Origin: Allodiplogaster sudhausi
Taxonomy: Eukaryota; Nematoda; Chromadorea; Rhabditida; Diplogasteridae
Length of the DNA stretch: 64,000 nt
NCBI GenBank assembly: GCA_945643635.1
Contig: CALZFC010000056.1
Span: forward strand, 2,171,001-2,235,000
Reading direction: 5' to 3'
A program made the position numbers and the translations under genes. Position 1 is the stretch's first letter, and the number at the start of each line of letters is the position of its first letter. Positions 39,815-53,441 of the stretch are shown here, piece by piece. A model generated the notes under the pieces. It searched no databases. It was not told the DNA's origin and saw only the letters and a program-made list of their open reading frames with translations.

Positions 39815-42658
39815 ATGATTGATGACATAGTGAAAGCAGTGAATCGTGAAGACTGGGAAGGTGCCCGAGAGCTTCTTTATCAGCACTGGAGTACTGCTTG
39901 TCTGAAAGTATGTCTTTGTGTCGAGTTTTCCAGTTACTAAATGCATGTTTAGGTGTTTTCTCCGAATTCTGAGCATCCCTGGGAGTGCACAGTTGACGAC
40001 AATGCAGTTGGTACGCCGAATAAAATTTACTTATATATATAATATATTTACGATGTACATATATATGATGTAACGATACTGATTAAGCTGAGAAGCTGCT
40101 TGCGCCGATGGCCGCTGCTTTCTGTGCAGATCAGGGACAGAGCAGTAGTGCCGCGGACTCACGAGAGCCAGAAGGTCAGAATACATTTTCCATTGGTGTC
40201 TGTGAATTGCCTATTCCACTAAGAAGCAATCATCGTCCCTTTAGATTACGACGTGGATTCTTACTCCTCGAGAACTGTTTATTTAGTTATCGAATTAAGG
40301 CGCCCCAAACACATCATTGGTTCTGCTGAATGATCAAGCGGGAACAACTCCTGGCCAGAGAAGGCCCGGCCAGATCTGCGGTTATGTCTTCAAGGAAGGA
40401 GAGCCGACTTACTCGTGCAAGTGCGTTCTCTTCCATCTTCGTCATCCTTAATTGTCATTTCCTCTTTTCTTGAGAGAGTGCGCCGTGGATCCAACATGTG
40501 TATTGTGTCAAGAATGCTTCGTTGTTTCCGTGCATAAGGACCACCGATATCGAGTTAGATTCCGATATGCAGAAACGGAATTGTCAATGATACCATTTGG
40601 AGATGTACACTTCGGGTGGTTCTGGGTATTGTGACTGCGGAGACCGAGATGCGTGGCGGTCTGGTCACTCTTGCTCCATTCACAGCCACCAACACATTGA
40701 TAAGTTCGCTTTCTCTCAGTTATCTCGGTCCTCTCTGGACACTTGAAATGGCTCTGCAGAGTTGATCTTTCTCTGCCCGCTCCGATGCAAGAAAGACTGC
40801 GGCAGATGACTGTTGTACTACTCGAGTATTCCGCCCGGGTCATCACATGGAATAAGAAACAGGCTCTCGCTCTCTACTTCCCTCGGTCTCGTACTTTCTT
40901 ATATCTAGTATTTCACACTCTTCAGAAGCAATTTCAGACTCAAAAGTGGTGTGGAAAGTCTTCGGCCATTCCAAACGATTCTCTACAACGATGAAACTCA
41001 CACATATGATGCAGTGAGTTTGGAGGGGAGGGAGATGGAAACGAAGAGTGAGGAGAAGAGAAGAGAACGGAGATAGAAGACGATGAGTTATGCAGGTGAT
41101 CCGCGCCCTTGACTTGGCCCTTCACTGCACGAAGGAGCAGGCCATGCTGCTGGCTACGGTGGTGGACCGCGAAGGGAGGACTTCAGTTTACGCCGGCTCG
41201 AAGGAGAGCTGCGAGCGAGTCGCCACTGAGATTCGGGTAAGCAACTTCTGTCGTTCTTGAGATACTTTTCTGAATGTCACTTCGATAGTTGATTGAATAA
41301 AGAGTTGAATGGATGGCATTGACTTTGTAATGCTCAGCGACGAACGTCGAGAGACAGCAACCGACGGACGGAGAAGAGCGGGCCTCTGGAGGTGTTGGTT
41401 GTGGAGAACGAGCTGGCTTGCCATCAGGCACTCGCTCTTTCTCTTCTGTCTTGGCTTCTTCAACAGACATCGGCTTTTCGTCAGTTCACTCTTCTTCCAG
41501 AGCATTTCACTTCTTTTCCTACCGCAAAAGAAAAATTTTTCAATAGAAGAAAAGAAACTGAAATTCGTCCCATTGGAGTTACTGGGCACTGGGAATGCAA
41601 GTGTCCTATTGATTAACCTCGTTTCCCTTGTAAATTAGGTACTATGTCTAGCAGTTCATTGTTTCAGCATTGATATGCGATATTATTGGAGAGGTTCTTC
41701 TTGAGCAGAGGTACAAGAGCGGCTCCGCTTCAGCCATGGAGGTTTGCTTCTTTATTCGTTCATTCTTTTATCTCTTCAACTCGTTGTTGAGGTGGACAAT
41801 TGCGACAACACTGAGAGTGATGTTCCATCTGAAGTCATCGAATTGGCTTGGCTGAATGGCGAGGACAGCCTCCTCTCTCTCATTATGAAAGCTGACAGGC
41901 TAGTTCTATTTCCTCTTTTTCTTCTTCTTTTTAATATGATTTGCATTAGTTAGCTGATCTCTAAAAGACAGCCGAGCATAATTACAATAGAACTTGTTTA
42001 GACGAATGTGGAAGACTGCGCGAGGCTGTTTCCACCAGTTGTTGATGAAGACTGTTCTGATGAATCTTGATCAGAAACTTCACTTTGCCCGCCAGTTTCT
42101 ACGGGTTTCTTTTCTATGTACAAATTTCGAATAAAAAGTGATATGAACTACTTAGTCTTTTTATTTTTGAATACAAGTTTGTGGAAAAAATGTTTTGCCC
42201 TTTCGTGCTACGAGGAGTTGCACCGCGAGTTCATTGACGATGACCATGACCACGACGTCTCAATTGTCTCTCTTTCTGTACAAGTTCTCACTGTGCCGCC
42301 CATTGCGAGGTTTCTTTTAACTTAATCTAAATGCATGCCACAATTAGATCTCTTTATTTAGGAAGTTGATTGCGGAAGAGTCGGGTCTGAAGCAGATTTT
42401 CCTGGCTCTTCTCACCCACTGCGAGGCTTATGTGAACTACTCCGGTCAGCGAAAGTCCTTTCTCTATGTCTGCGTCTGTCTCTCTTCTCTTTCATACTGC
42501 TTTCCCTCTTTCACGATATTTTCCTTGCGTCTCTCTCCCACTCACTCTATTCTCACTCCTCTCTCTTGTCTTCTTTTCTCTAAGTCTCTCGGTGCCTGTC
42601 CTTTCACGCTGTCAGTCTTGCCTCTCAGATCCTCCCTATCCCACTTGTCTGTCTAATC

Positions 42659-42707
<49 letters not shown>

Positions 42708-43716
42708 GCCTATCTTTTCTCCTCTCTCAGTAAGTGGCACGGATGTCCGTGGTCGTGGTCGCTTTGACTTCACTGGTCGTTCCTACCCTGCGAATCTGAA
42801 GAGAGCTCTCCACATGATGCGAGACCAAGTGTATGCATATTTAGTGACTTATTATTTCTTTTCATTTCGATTGTATCCGCTGTTCTTTTTCGCATTGACA
42901 TATGTCGAGTTTAGTTGGTTCTGATATTTCGTGAAATAGGTCTATTTTTAGGTACATGCTGAATCAGATTCCTGCTGTGGAAGAATGGACTCCTGCACTG
43001 AAAGAGAATTTTGTTGAGGGATTCCAATATCTTCTGAAATTCTTGCAGCTTATTCAGGTTAACGAGACTTGAAATGACTCAAAATAAGTTTGGAGAGTGA
43101 CTGAGAGAGAGAGAGGAGAGAGAGAGAGTTACTTATGGGTCGACTCAGGATGTGATTCTTACAGGGAATGGATGAAGTGAAGCGACAATCTGGAGAGCAT
43201 CAAGTGTGGGAGATGGAGTGGGAGACTGCATTCAACATTCAGCTGAGAAGCCAAGAGGCCCTCACACTCTTCCTTGCATGGGCGGCCAGCCATGTTAGAG
43301 AGAGGGCGAGGGGAGAGAGGGGGGAGGGCGAGGGGAGAGAGAGAGGCGAGGGGGAGAGAGAGAGGGTGGAGGGCGAGGGGAGAGAGAGAGAGGGGGGAGG
43401 GCGAGGGGAGAGAGAGAGAGGGGGGAGGGCGAGGGGAGAGAGAGAGAAAGGCGAGGGGGAGAGAGAGAGAGGGTGGAGGGCGAGGGGAGAGAGAGAGAGG
43501 GCGAGGGGGAGAGGAGGCAGAATTCTATGAGAAGACATCTGCAGCCGGAAGTGCATGAACGAGTGACTCTCTTTGCACTCGAGGCAGTCGAGGGCCTTCT
43601 TCAGGCTGAACTGGCAAAAGAAACCGAAGAGCTCGGTGCCACTCACGATGTTGTCACAGGTACACCCTTTTCTATGCTTGTCAAAATGTACTTCTGCTCT
43701 CTCCCTTTTCTATACC

Positions 43717-43751
<35 letters not shown>

Positions 43752-43982
43752 ATTCTTTCTTTCTCTCTCTCTCTTTTATTTCTTTAATTCTCTCTCTTTT
43801 TTTCTTTCTTTTCTTTTTTTTCTTTCTTTTTCTTTCTTTCTTTCTTTTTTTCTTTTTTTCTTTCTTTTTTTTCTTTCTTTCTTTCTTTTTCTTTCTTTCT
43901 TTTTCTTTCTTTCTTTTTCTTTCTTTTTCTTTCTTCTTCTTTCTTTCTTTCTTTTTCTCCTCTCTCTCTCTCCCTCTTTCTC

Positions 43983-44025
<43 letters not shown>

Positions 44026-45851
44026 CTCTAAGTGCACGGTGGTCGTCACACAGTGCGTGCCTTCGACGTGCTTCGTCAGGCGGTGTCTATCCACCAGCCT
44101 CTGCCCCGCTTGCTGGCTGGCCTTTTGGCTGTCCCCTCTTCTCTCAACTCCTATCTACTCCCTTCGAATGCAGATAACAACCCAATCCACACTGAATTGC
44201 AGCGAAGGATAAAGAATCTCGGTGCTGACTTGTACGAAATGCCTCTGAGGTTCGAGCATTTAGTGTACTTTACATTTTGCCCATTGGATAATTAACCTAT
44301 GAACGGTGTGAGCTTTTCTCTTTGTAACTTGGTATTGTTGATATCTAGCGTACCGTTTCCTTCTTAAATGAGCTGGGAAGAATCCGATTGGTATCTCTTG
44401 AGAGTTCTTGTACTCTGCGCCCAAGCCGCTGCTCAGTTGTGGCGTCGAAATGGCTTCTCTCTGGTCAATCAGATTCACAATTACTTTTCTCCACTTTGCC
44501 GGGGGGAAATGTTCGACCAAGACATTCTGATGCTCCAGGCAAGTCTTTCTTCTTCTTGAATTGGTCAATGAAGATGCTTACAAGTATAAGATTGAAACTA
44601 GAAATGATTATGGTTGAAGCTCGGCGCAGCTCTGACTAAGAATGTGGATGACTTCATCGCCCATGTCATGAGTCGATTCCGAGTTGTGCAGTGGGCGGAG
44701 AGCAACTTTGATGGAATCATTCGGCAGGGGCAGGGGAAGATGGAAATAGATGAAATGAGCAGGATCTCCGTGACTCTCGCTGAGGAAATGCTCTCTCTTC
44801 TTATTCACATCACCAGTAAGTCATGTCTTTCCGTTCCTCTCAATTAGAGTGCATTCTCAGGCGAGAGATACCGACCGGGAGTGGGAATGTGCACAAGAAT
44901 GGAGATGCTCGAGAGGGAAGTCATTCACATCCTTGCTGCTGGCCCTCACACCTTCAGTCATGTTTGTCTTCCTCTTCATGCTTCTCTCTTCATCCTCTTT
45001 AATTGCAGATGCAGTCGAAGCTCGCTTCGGATCCTCTTCTTGAGCGTGTTTCTCTTAATTCTGCAGTTGAGAAAGTTGGCGAGTTCAAGTGAGAGTTCTT
45101 AACATTCCTTGCTAGTTCTCTTCGTCATAGAGGTTCTACTATTTTTCTTTTAGGCGCGTCTCAAGTACTGGTCCTGGCCATTTCGTTCTGAAGGACCAAT
45201 TCCTCGACAGGTTCTGTTATTTCCTGTATTTATAAGAAGGAAAACCTTGTGAAATTCTGTGCAGATACGACTCGTTCTTCTATCATTACTCCCGCACCAA
45301 CTCATCCATGGCTGAGCAGTACCAACGCAAGATTCGGGCAACGATGGACAAGTCCGTCATTTGTGCCTTTCCCAGTCTTAATTGTATTAGAAGCATCTCT
45401 TGCAGGAGAATCCAAGCGTGCGCCCCACCCGCTCCGATTCCATTCCAAGTTCTTTTCACTCCTGCTTCTCGAATTCTCCTTTCTCCTCTCCTTATCAACA
45501 CTCTCAAGGTTGGTCTCCTCTCGAGGAAGGAAAGAAGCCATGTTAATATGGCAGGTTGTGTTGGATCGAACATCAAAGAGGAACCGCTTCTCCTCGGAGA
45601 ATCTTCTGCACCGCGTTCTCCATCTCACAGGCATTGCTCTCCACGAGCAAGCGGCTTCTCCCCTTTCCTTCGACTTCCTTTCCGTCGCTCGCCAGGTTTA
45701 ATTTTCTAGTCTCTTGATCACTCTCAACTTTGCTTGATACTGGAAGTCTTTGCCAGACCGGGCTGCTCCAATCCATGGAAGGACTGAGTGGGACGGCAGA
45801 GGCACAGCCATATGAACATCTTCTCGCATGGACAATTGAGGTTCACTTAGA

Positions 45852-45882
<31 letters not shown>

Positions 45883-46753
45883 AGTCTGGCAATGAGATAG
45901 AGAGAGGAGACTGAGAGAGAGAAGAACAAAGTTGCAGAAAGTGAAAGAAGTGGAGAAGCTCGTAACTATTGCAAAGAAGTCAGGAGATGGATTAGATGGA
46001 ACTGGCACAACAACTCAGAATGAATCACCCAACATAGGCCAGCAGAGGGATGCAGGGGCAGAGGAGCAGGCTGCCAAAAAGAAGATCAGGGCTGAAAGGG
46101 CTTCGCAGATGAGGGCCAAGGCTATGCTGCAGGCTAGCGACGATATCTTAAAAAGGATATGTTAAAAGGGCCATGAGATATACTTACTTTTAAAGACCGG
46201 AGTTTTTTTAAATCAGTTGTATAAATCATTCCTTAATTTTGCTTAGCGCCTTCGGATTATGGAATCCGAGCGTATTTTCAGATATTTTGCTGACAGGGCT
46301 ATAGAGTGGATGGGAGTGAGGAAAAGAGTAGCGGTACTTAAGATTCTTTATTTTGGTTTCAGATGAGCAAGATGCAGAAGACCTTCATGAACCAATACCA
46401 GACGGAGATGGAGGACCACGATGAACAGTCCAAAGTGAAAGCAAGCGACTCGGCTGTCCCGACTGGAAATGACAATGTAAAGAATGGATCTTTCTTTCCC
46501 ATTCATCTTCGTTCTCTTGCAGCCGCCACCCTCTCGAATCACTCGCAGTGCATTTGATGAGGATGAAGACGCCCCCGCTCTGTCAGTTCTTTCTCTGACC
46601 TTATCATCAGCAGATAGAAGATCTCTTTTCAGACTTGATGATGAAGCGAATCAGTTCACCGTCTGTCTTGGACCGAATAAGACGAGGGTTCTTGAGGTTA
46701 AAGAGAGTATGGAATGGAGCTGAAGGATAGGGGGAGAGGTTGAAAGAGAGAAG

Positions 46754-46789
<36 letters not shown>

Positions 46790-48705
46790 AGAGAAAGTGA
46801 ATGGATGTATTGAGGTGCATAGCCGGCTGGTGACTTGTGTGGTGTGCCAAGAGGAAGAAGCCCTCACTCGAGACAGCAGCCGATTCGTTTGTGCAGCGCT
46901 TGTCCAGAAGTTTGATTATCCTTAAATCTAAATTCTTTTTTTACAAAATGAGGAGATGTGATTAAAGGTTTACCTATACAGATCGCAGATGTTCACGAAG
47001 CGCACGAATTCAATCGATATTCGGCTGGAATCCTTCCTTGTGAATTCATGCTTGGAGGGAGAAAAGGAGACATCAACTTGTTCTCACACGATGCATCTGG
47101 AGTGCTACCAAAGGTATGCGCCAGTTCCCCCTCTCTCCTGTCATTGCCATCCTTCAGCCTCTACGATGCTACTCTGGCTCGTGAACGGACTCGTGGACGG
47201 CAAGCCCTGGGTGGGGGTCGGCTGCTTGACTCTGAGGGAGGGGAGTACACGTGTCCCCTGTGCAAGCGTCTTGCCAACACTGCTCTACCTGTTTTGCCTG
47301 CCCCTCAACTTCTCGCCATTCCTGGTTTCTCCCAGAACCGCCCCGCTCAAAGTGATGAGACTTTCGAGTTGTGGGTGGATGAGATTCGTCGCTTCATTGC
47401 AGTCGCGAAGCCGAAGCACTCGAGGAAGAGGTTACTTACTTTTACTTTCTTTTTCAACTTTATTTATTTTTTACCCCATCAGATCTCACTCGGAACGATC
47501 TCTGGTTGAACTGAGCAGAGAGAAGGAGAAGGAGAGCAGAGAGAAAGGCACCTCCTCCCCCTCCCTTGGCCTGGATCCTTCTCTCTCCTGTTCAGTCCCA
47601 TCTGCCTCCCAAATGAATCTGCTGATTGACCAGGTTTCGATTGATGGCAATGGCATGACTCTGATTTCCTTCTTCAGAGTGGTTCACTGGCCCCTCTTCT
47701 GCCCCTTCCGGCTCCCCTTCGAGCCCCTTCTCCACCCCCTGCTCTTGCTCGCCAGGTATTCCTTTCTTTTCCTCTTCCATTCATTCTCTTCTCTTCCCTC
47801 AGATCAACATCCAGAATGACGTAGATGTGGAAGCGGAAGGAATCGTCTTAATGGAAGACATGGATGATGCAGATATGATTGATGACCAAGGTCTGTTTCA
47901 ATTCTGACGAGTCTTGAACGAGTGAAGTTGTACTTTCAGAACTTGTGATGCTAATGCGCCGTCGTGAGGAGGGGAGAGAAGGAGAAGAAGAAAGAGAAAG
48001 AGAAGAAGAAGAGGGAGGAGTTCCGCCGGTTCTGCCGCGGGTTGAGGAGCGCCCTGAGCGACGACCTGATGTTTGTTCTTTTCTCCCAGAAGCGAAGACT
48101 GAGGAGGGAAACCTTGCTTTAGTTGGCGGAAGCAGTTCAACGTCGCGTCAATGCCATCCCTACGATGTTGTCCGGCATTCTCAAGACTCTCCCTGCAACT
48201 ATTCTCGCCAAACTCAACAAGAGAATGTTGGTTGTAATTCTTCTTTAATCGACATACAATGCACTCATCAAATTCCAGTGTCCCTCCTTCAATGGCCGCC
48301 TACGAAGAATCCGTTCGGAACTTCAGCAAATTCCTCATGAAGGTTTCATCCATGAATGACAGAGAGGAAATAATAGATTGTAGAGTGTAGAGGGGTTTCC
48401 ATGGGTGGAAAGGGGTCTCTTTACCGTGACTTCTAGACGGAAAGCGACGCAGACGAGGCTCGTTCCTTCTCGTCCACTGTTGCGGTGTGGAGAACGACAA
48501 TCCATGTCATGCGAACTGTCGCTGCCATCTTGGAGATTGAGAAGAAGCCTCTCTTTGGTGCACTCAATACTCGCCAGGTATGGAGAGAGAGAGAGAGAGA
48601 GAGAGAGGGAAAGAGACAAAAATTGTTCCGAGCCTTCAGCCTGGGGGTTACAACGATGTCGTGGGTCAGACCTATTTCAGCACTGAGAGAGAGAGACAGA
48701 GAAAG

Positions 48706-48744
<39 letters not shown>

Positions 48745-49801
48745 ATAGGGGAATGTTTGAGCGTGACTGTGTGATGTACCTGTCTCGGTTGTCTGCCATT
48801 GTCTCCTGGAACATGCAGCCCCTGACTGAGCTCATCCGAGTGATGCTTCGCATTCTTCTCCATTCTTCGGTAGCTTTCTTTGCAGCTTTCTTTCTTTTTC
48901 TACTTTTACATATTTCTCCTTCAAACATTTAATATGCCATTGTACTTCAAATTCTTTTATTTACGTATAAATGAAATATAATTTCTTTAGGTTTCGAATC
49001 CGTTTGATACCCAGCGAATGAGCAATTTGGTCAGGCCAGCCAGCGTTGTTCTGGATCTCAAGTTGGTTTCCTTGTCTCTCTCTTATTATTCCTGTCTCTC
49101 TTCTATTATCTTTGTCTCTCTCCAATCATCCTTACTGAAGGAATGCTACCTCGGTTCCGATGTCTCCTCCTGCAGTCTACAACTGCAGTGAGATCTTTAC
49201 TGCTTCTGCGTCTTCTCCTTCCTCTTCCGCCACTCGGAAGAAGGTGGGATCCGGTCTGGCCTCCTTGACCTTTCAGTTCTTCTTTTCAGTCTGCGCTTTC
49301 TCTGCTCTTCGCGCCGGAGAGGAAGGAAACGACTTTCAACTTGCTCCACGTTGACATTCTTGCTCTGACCGTTAGTCTTTGCCTTTACTCTCTCATGAAT
49401 CCTCTCTTCTCATCTCATCCTTCTTCTCTCATTCCAGATGCAACTGATGATGTGCATTGGATGGACTTGGCTGGATGGAGAACGAACCACGAAGGGGAAC
49501 AAGGTAAATATTACTTTTTGAAACGATTTTTGAAATATAGTATTTTCCTCTTGTTCTGATGTTCTGTATTCATCTCTCTTCAAACAGATTGATTATACCT
49601 TATGTACGATAAATAAGCAGAGTGCAAGAAAGGTATAGTGAGGGATTGTTTGACGGCAGGCACCCACCTCGAGAGAGCTTATGCCCGACGGGAGTGTAGA
49701 CGAGCTACAAGTCATGAGGCTCGGCCTTGTGGCCTTCCACTTCCAGGTATCCCCCTATCTTTTAATCTCTCTTCTCTCTCTCTCCCTCCTTATATCTACT
49801 C

Positions 49802-49833
<32 letters not shown>

Positions 49834-51066
49834 TTCTCTCCATTTTAGTCAGTGAGTCGTTAGACTGCGGTAATTACCCTGTATGAATGGGAATTCCTTG
49901 CCTGTCACATCCAAGCACAAGGGTTCAGGTGATAGCAACATTTGTGGATTCGGAGGATGAGGAGATGGTCGTTGAAAGTGAGAAAGAGGAGACAGCAGAG
50001 GAGATGAGGAAGCGACTGGAAGAGCTGTGGGCCATCCTCCACCCCAGCAAGCCCCCTCTCAAGGACTGCCGTCGCCTTGTCTCGGTTCGTTGCCATCTCC
50101 TTGAAGTGCCAGTGATTTCCTGTTCAGACTCTCCGCCATTCCACATCAACCTTCCTCCGCCCTCTCGCTCTTCTCTACCAGTCGCTGAGACTGGTTCCTC
50201 CTCCTGAGGCTCTTCGGGATCCTTCCGTGGACTGCTTCGATCCCATCTGTCGCTTCATGGGTCTCCCGCCTTCTCTTCTTCATCTTTTATCTTCTCGAAT
50301 CGTCGACGAACTCTTTGACATGTTATACCTTTTTTTATTTGATAATCTTCTTCAAGGTTCGGATGGACCACGAATGAGGGAATGTTAGCTTAGTATTGAT
50401 TGTTGTTTGATTGAGGTGGTCTCCGTCAGTGTCTTCTGCCTTCCCCCCTCTGGCAGTGCCGACTCAGCCCGTCTCTCTCAATCAGTTGATCGACCTCCCT
50501 CACGACTTCTCCGATCTCATCTCTGCAGCTGCCAAATTTCGGTTGCTTTTTTATGTCCTCGAGTTGTTATGCTCTGCACTGCAATCAACACACCCAGTTC
50601 CCCACATTCTTCATATGCATTGAAATCCCTTTTCACCCAGATGCCCATCAATTCCCATCGATGAGAAGACAGCTTCGATGCCTACGATGTGTCTTCTCTG
50701 CGGCAAGCTGCTCTGCTCACAGAGTTATTGCTGCCTAAAGACGGTTTGTCTTGCGTCGATCTCTCCCACTCTCCACCCTTCCTCTTTCTACTCAATCAGG
50801 TGAACAAAGAGAACATTGGTGCCTGTACTCAACACCTCGCAACCTGCTCGGGACCCAATGGCCTATTCCTCCGGTAAGCACTGAGTAATTCCGCAGTGAT
50901 GACTTGAAGCAGATGGAGTTGTAGAAGACTTGAGAAGGATATTTGTTCAGTATTCGTGACTGCCACGTGGTGATGTTGACCAGTCGGCAGAGGGGATGCA
51001 TTCGACCCGCGCCCTACGTTGACGAGTTCGGAGAAGTTGACCAGGGCTTCAGGTCTATCCCCTGTT

Positions 51067-51107
<41 letters not shown>

Positions 51108-51318
51108 GGCGCGGAAATCCTCTACACCTGAACGCGGAAATGTATGCGAAAATTCGACATCTCTGGCTGCACCACGGCATTGCAGAGGTTCGGTTGTTCT
51201 TCCTCTCTCTCTCTCTGCTTTTCTCGCTGCCAAACTCCAGAGAATCCGCTTGCAGGAAGTCGTCAACCGTTACGAAATGGATCACCGTAATCATGGTATG
51301 GAGTGGAATCATTTCTGA
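39815..51318 (+). CDS. ubr-1: N-recognin E3 ubiquitin ligase, UBR1/UBR2 type
   Basis: Recognises N-degrons and, with a Rad6-type E2, ubiquitinates substrates for the proteasome. Many small exons; those fixed are 39815-39907, 39953-40006, 40093-40174, 40300-40420 and 40475-40553, and the last ends at stop 51316-51318. UBR box at 40300-40700: [49 protein letters not shown]. The ClpS-like N-domain follows at about 41100-41640 ([35 protein letters not shown]). Middle blocks typical of UBR1/2: [19 protein letters not shown] (near 42230), [16 protein letters not shown] (42760), [16 protein letters not shown] (44405). RING-H2 at about 46830-47290: [32 protein letters not shown]-terminal region at 50440-51318 includes [36 protein letters not shown] and a final GMEWNHF. 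Intron 46133-46362 has a GC donor. Introns carry CT, GA and CTTT repeats. Confidence 0.93.
43290..43515. repeat. GA-rich minisatellite (GAGGGCGAGGGGAGAG units)
   Basis: Purine-only array of imperfect units within a UBR1 intron; translated, it gives only [12 protein letters not shown] frames. Confidence 0.8.
43708..44032. repeat. Polypyrimidine block, (CT)n and (CTTT)n
   Basis: About 325 bases that are almost wholly C and T, CT runs at both ends and CTTT/CTTTTT units between, inside a UBR1 intron. Confidence 0.9.
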
Positions 51319-52000
51319 GTCAAGTGTTGGTCCCTGTCTTTTTGAAAATACGGCGAATTTTTGCTCAATATTCATACGAACAGAACATGTTCAATAATGT
51401 ATTTGCAGTGCTTCTTATTAGGGTACGGTACTAAGTGATGAGATAACTTGCACTCATTGGATATATCTGACCTCGCAATTCCAAAGAGTGTATATTCCTA
51501 TTCGCTTCTCTTAATCCCGAGTGAATGGAACCCTTCATATTATGCTAGATTTTCGTGTTCATGTGTATATTGCTATCGAGAAAGTTTAAGTGGTGTAAAA
51601 AGGAAAACGGGGCGAAACAAAACGAAAAGAACGACAGATTCCCCCCACGCAACGTACCGTACAGTTTCTTTAGTTTCTTGACAAAACGAGTCATGTCTTG
51701 TTGTTTCATGGCATCAATGTGGATGCATAAATGAATAGCTTTCGTAGTCCGCTTCATTTTGACAGGACAATGGTTTCTCGTAAAGACGAGAAGAATAAAA
51801 GAGAGTGATTGCGATTAGCACAAACACCACACTTTTCTATACACATTCTAGCAATAAACACGTTAAAAAACCGACAAATCACAGAAAATGAACACGGAAT
51901 ACCCAGACAAGATAACTAAGAAAGAAGACAAGTAGGCGGCACCTTTGGAACTCAACGTAGGAAGACGAGAGGGTGAAGAGAATGAAAGGGAAACCGAGAG
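51319..52000. other. Spacer between convergent UBR1 and EAF genes
   Basis: No gene seen. An AATAAA word near 51794 could serve UBR1. Confidence 0.5.
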
Positions 52001-53135
52001 TCAGTCCTCATCTGAACTCTCACTCAACTCCAGATCATTGAAGAGAGCGCTCTTGGGGGCGGACTCCTTGGCTGGCTCGGCCTTCGCAGGGGCAGCAACA
52101 TCAGCACTGATTGCCTGAACAACATTGATTGGATAGAAAAAGGGAAGAGACTGACCTTCTCAAGCTGGCGCTCCATCTCATCGTCATAACTTCCACTATC
52201 AGACCAGCGCGAAGATTCGGAATTCCGAGAGAGACGGCGGCTCTGAAAGCAGAGCTGGAGCATTACAGCAATCACTGACAAAAGGGAAAGTGACCTCCTG
52301 GGGTAGAAGCACCGCCTCCGAGGCGGTGGGGTGAGAAGTCTCCGGGAGTGCTTCGGATTGGACTGGGGCGGGGGAAGGAATCTTCTTCTCATCCTCCGAT
52401 TCGCTGTCACTCGAAGAAGATGAAGAATTGGAAGAAGAAGATGAATTGTCACTCCTCCAACAAAGAACCACTGCTTGCCAGGAGTCAATGAGTTCTTACC
52501 GTTCTCGGTCCGCAGCTGAGGAATGTGGACGCACTTCTTCGTGCGCAGAGCTACGTGAAGAAGTTCGTAATCTTGCGATTTCACACCGCAAGACATTTTC
52601 GGTTCCATAATCAATATCACTGGAAAATAATACAAGATCAGTGAAAACATAGAAAGCGAAAACAATATGCCCTGTAAAGAAACGAAAACAAACCGGGTTT
52701 TCTTGACGCTGATGTTTGATGTAAGCTTCTCCAGACGAACTTGACCAGTAGCAGGATCGAAGAAGAGCAAGCACTCTTTGTCCGCTTTAACTGGTTTCGA
52801 TGCCCCCTTGTAGACTGTGAGCGAGTCGCTTTCCCCAGGAAAAGCTACCTGTCGGGGAAAAATGTTTCCATATTTCAAGGGAAAATTCCCGGAAAAGTTA
52901 AGATGCCAATTTTAATACCTGCACGTCTCCGTTACCGCCAAAAGCAATGAATGATTCTGTTTCAGATGCAACGGACTTGGGCTTGAAATCATCTGTGAAG
53001 AAAAGGGGATCCGAAAATGCGACAATTCAAATGAAACGTACACTTCAGCGTATGGAAAGTAGACTTGTCCCGGCCGTGAGAGTCGAAGGTCGAGCCAAGC
53101 TTCAGGTCGAATGTCCCTGCCGGTATGTCACCCAT
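52001..53135 (-). CDS. eaf: ELL-associated factor (EAF)
   Basis: Subunit partner of the elongation factor ELL in (little/super) elongation complexes acting on RNA polymerase II. Seven minus-strand exons: 53042-53135, 52919-52992, 52694-52848, 52500-52619, 52295-52454, 52156-52242 and 52001-52114; phases join to 267 residues, as expected for EAF. The N-terminal EAF domain: FDLKLGSTFDSHGRDKSTFH, YDFKPKSVASE, SLTVYKGASKPVKADKECLL and VRLEKLTSNISVKKTR. The remainder is Ser/acidic, with a run of Ser followed by DSESEDEKK and an acidic end LFNDLELSESSDED, as in transactivating EAF tails. ATG at 53133-53135 lies two bases after a GCTTAAG acceptor-like site. Head to head with the SAC1 gene. Confidence 0.93.
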
Positions 53136-53441
53136 TCCTTAAGCAACCAACATCACCATGCATCGAGCAAAACAGCAAATAATAACCAGTGCTGCATGCG
53201 GGTATTGATGGTTACATTTAGTGGAGAATATTTCTGCTCAATAGTACACATCCTTGACTATATTATGGTCATCGTGCTACCGTAGTACATGAATGAATGG
53301 AGCATGTATTGGAGCAGAACTATAACTGATTGTGAGTCTAACGAAGCTAATTTTTTTCAATGTTTGTAGTAAAAATTGACGTTTCTTTCCTCCTTATTTT
53401 AGATCTCGGTTTATGTATTAATTGCATTCCGCCCTACTGGA
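53136..53441. promoter_or_regulatory. Bidirectional spacer between EAF (-) and SAC1 (+)
   Basis: 306 bases between divergent start codons. A pyrimidine-rich CCTTATTTTAG acceptor-like site ends about 40 bases before the SAC1 ATG with no donor ahead of it. Confidence 0.45.

Noticed and set aside
43168..43646. Arg/Glu/Gly-rich frame (+) and Ser/Pro/Leu-rich frame (-)
   Set aside because: The repeat-derived parts are translations of a GA-rich minisatellite inside a UBR1 intron; the true exon residues at the left edge belong to UBR1.
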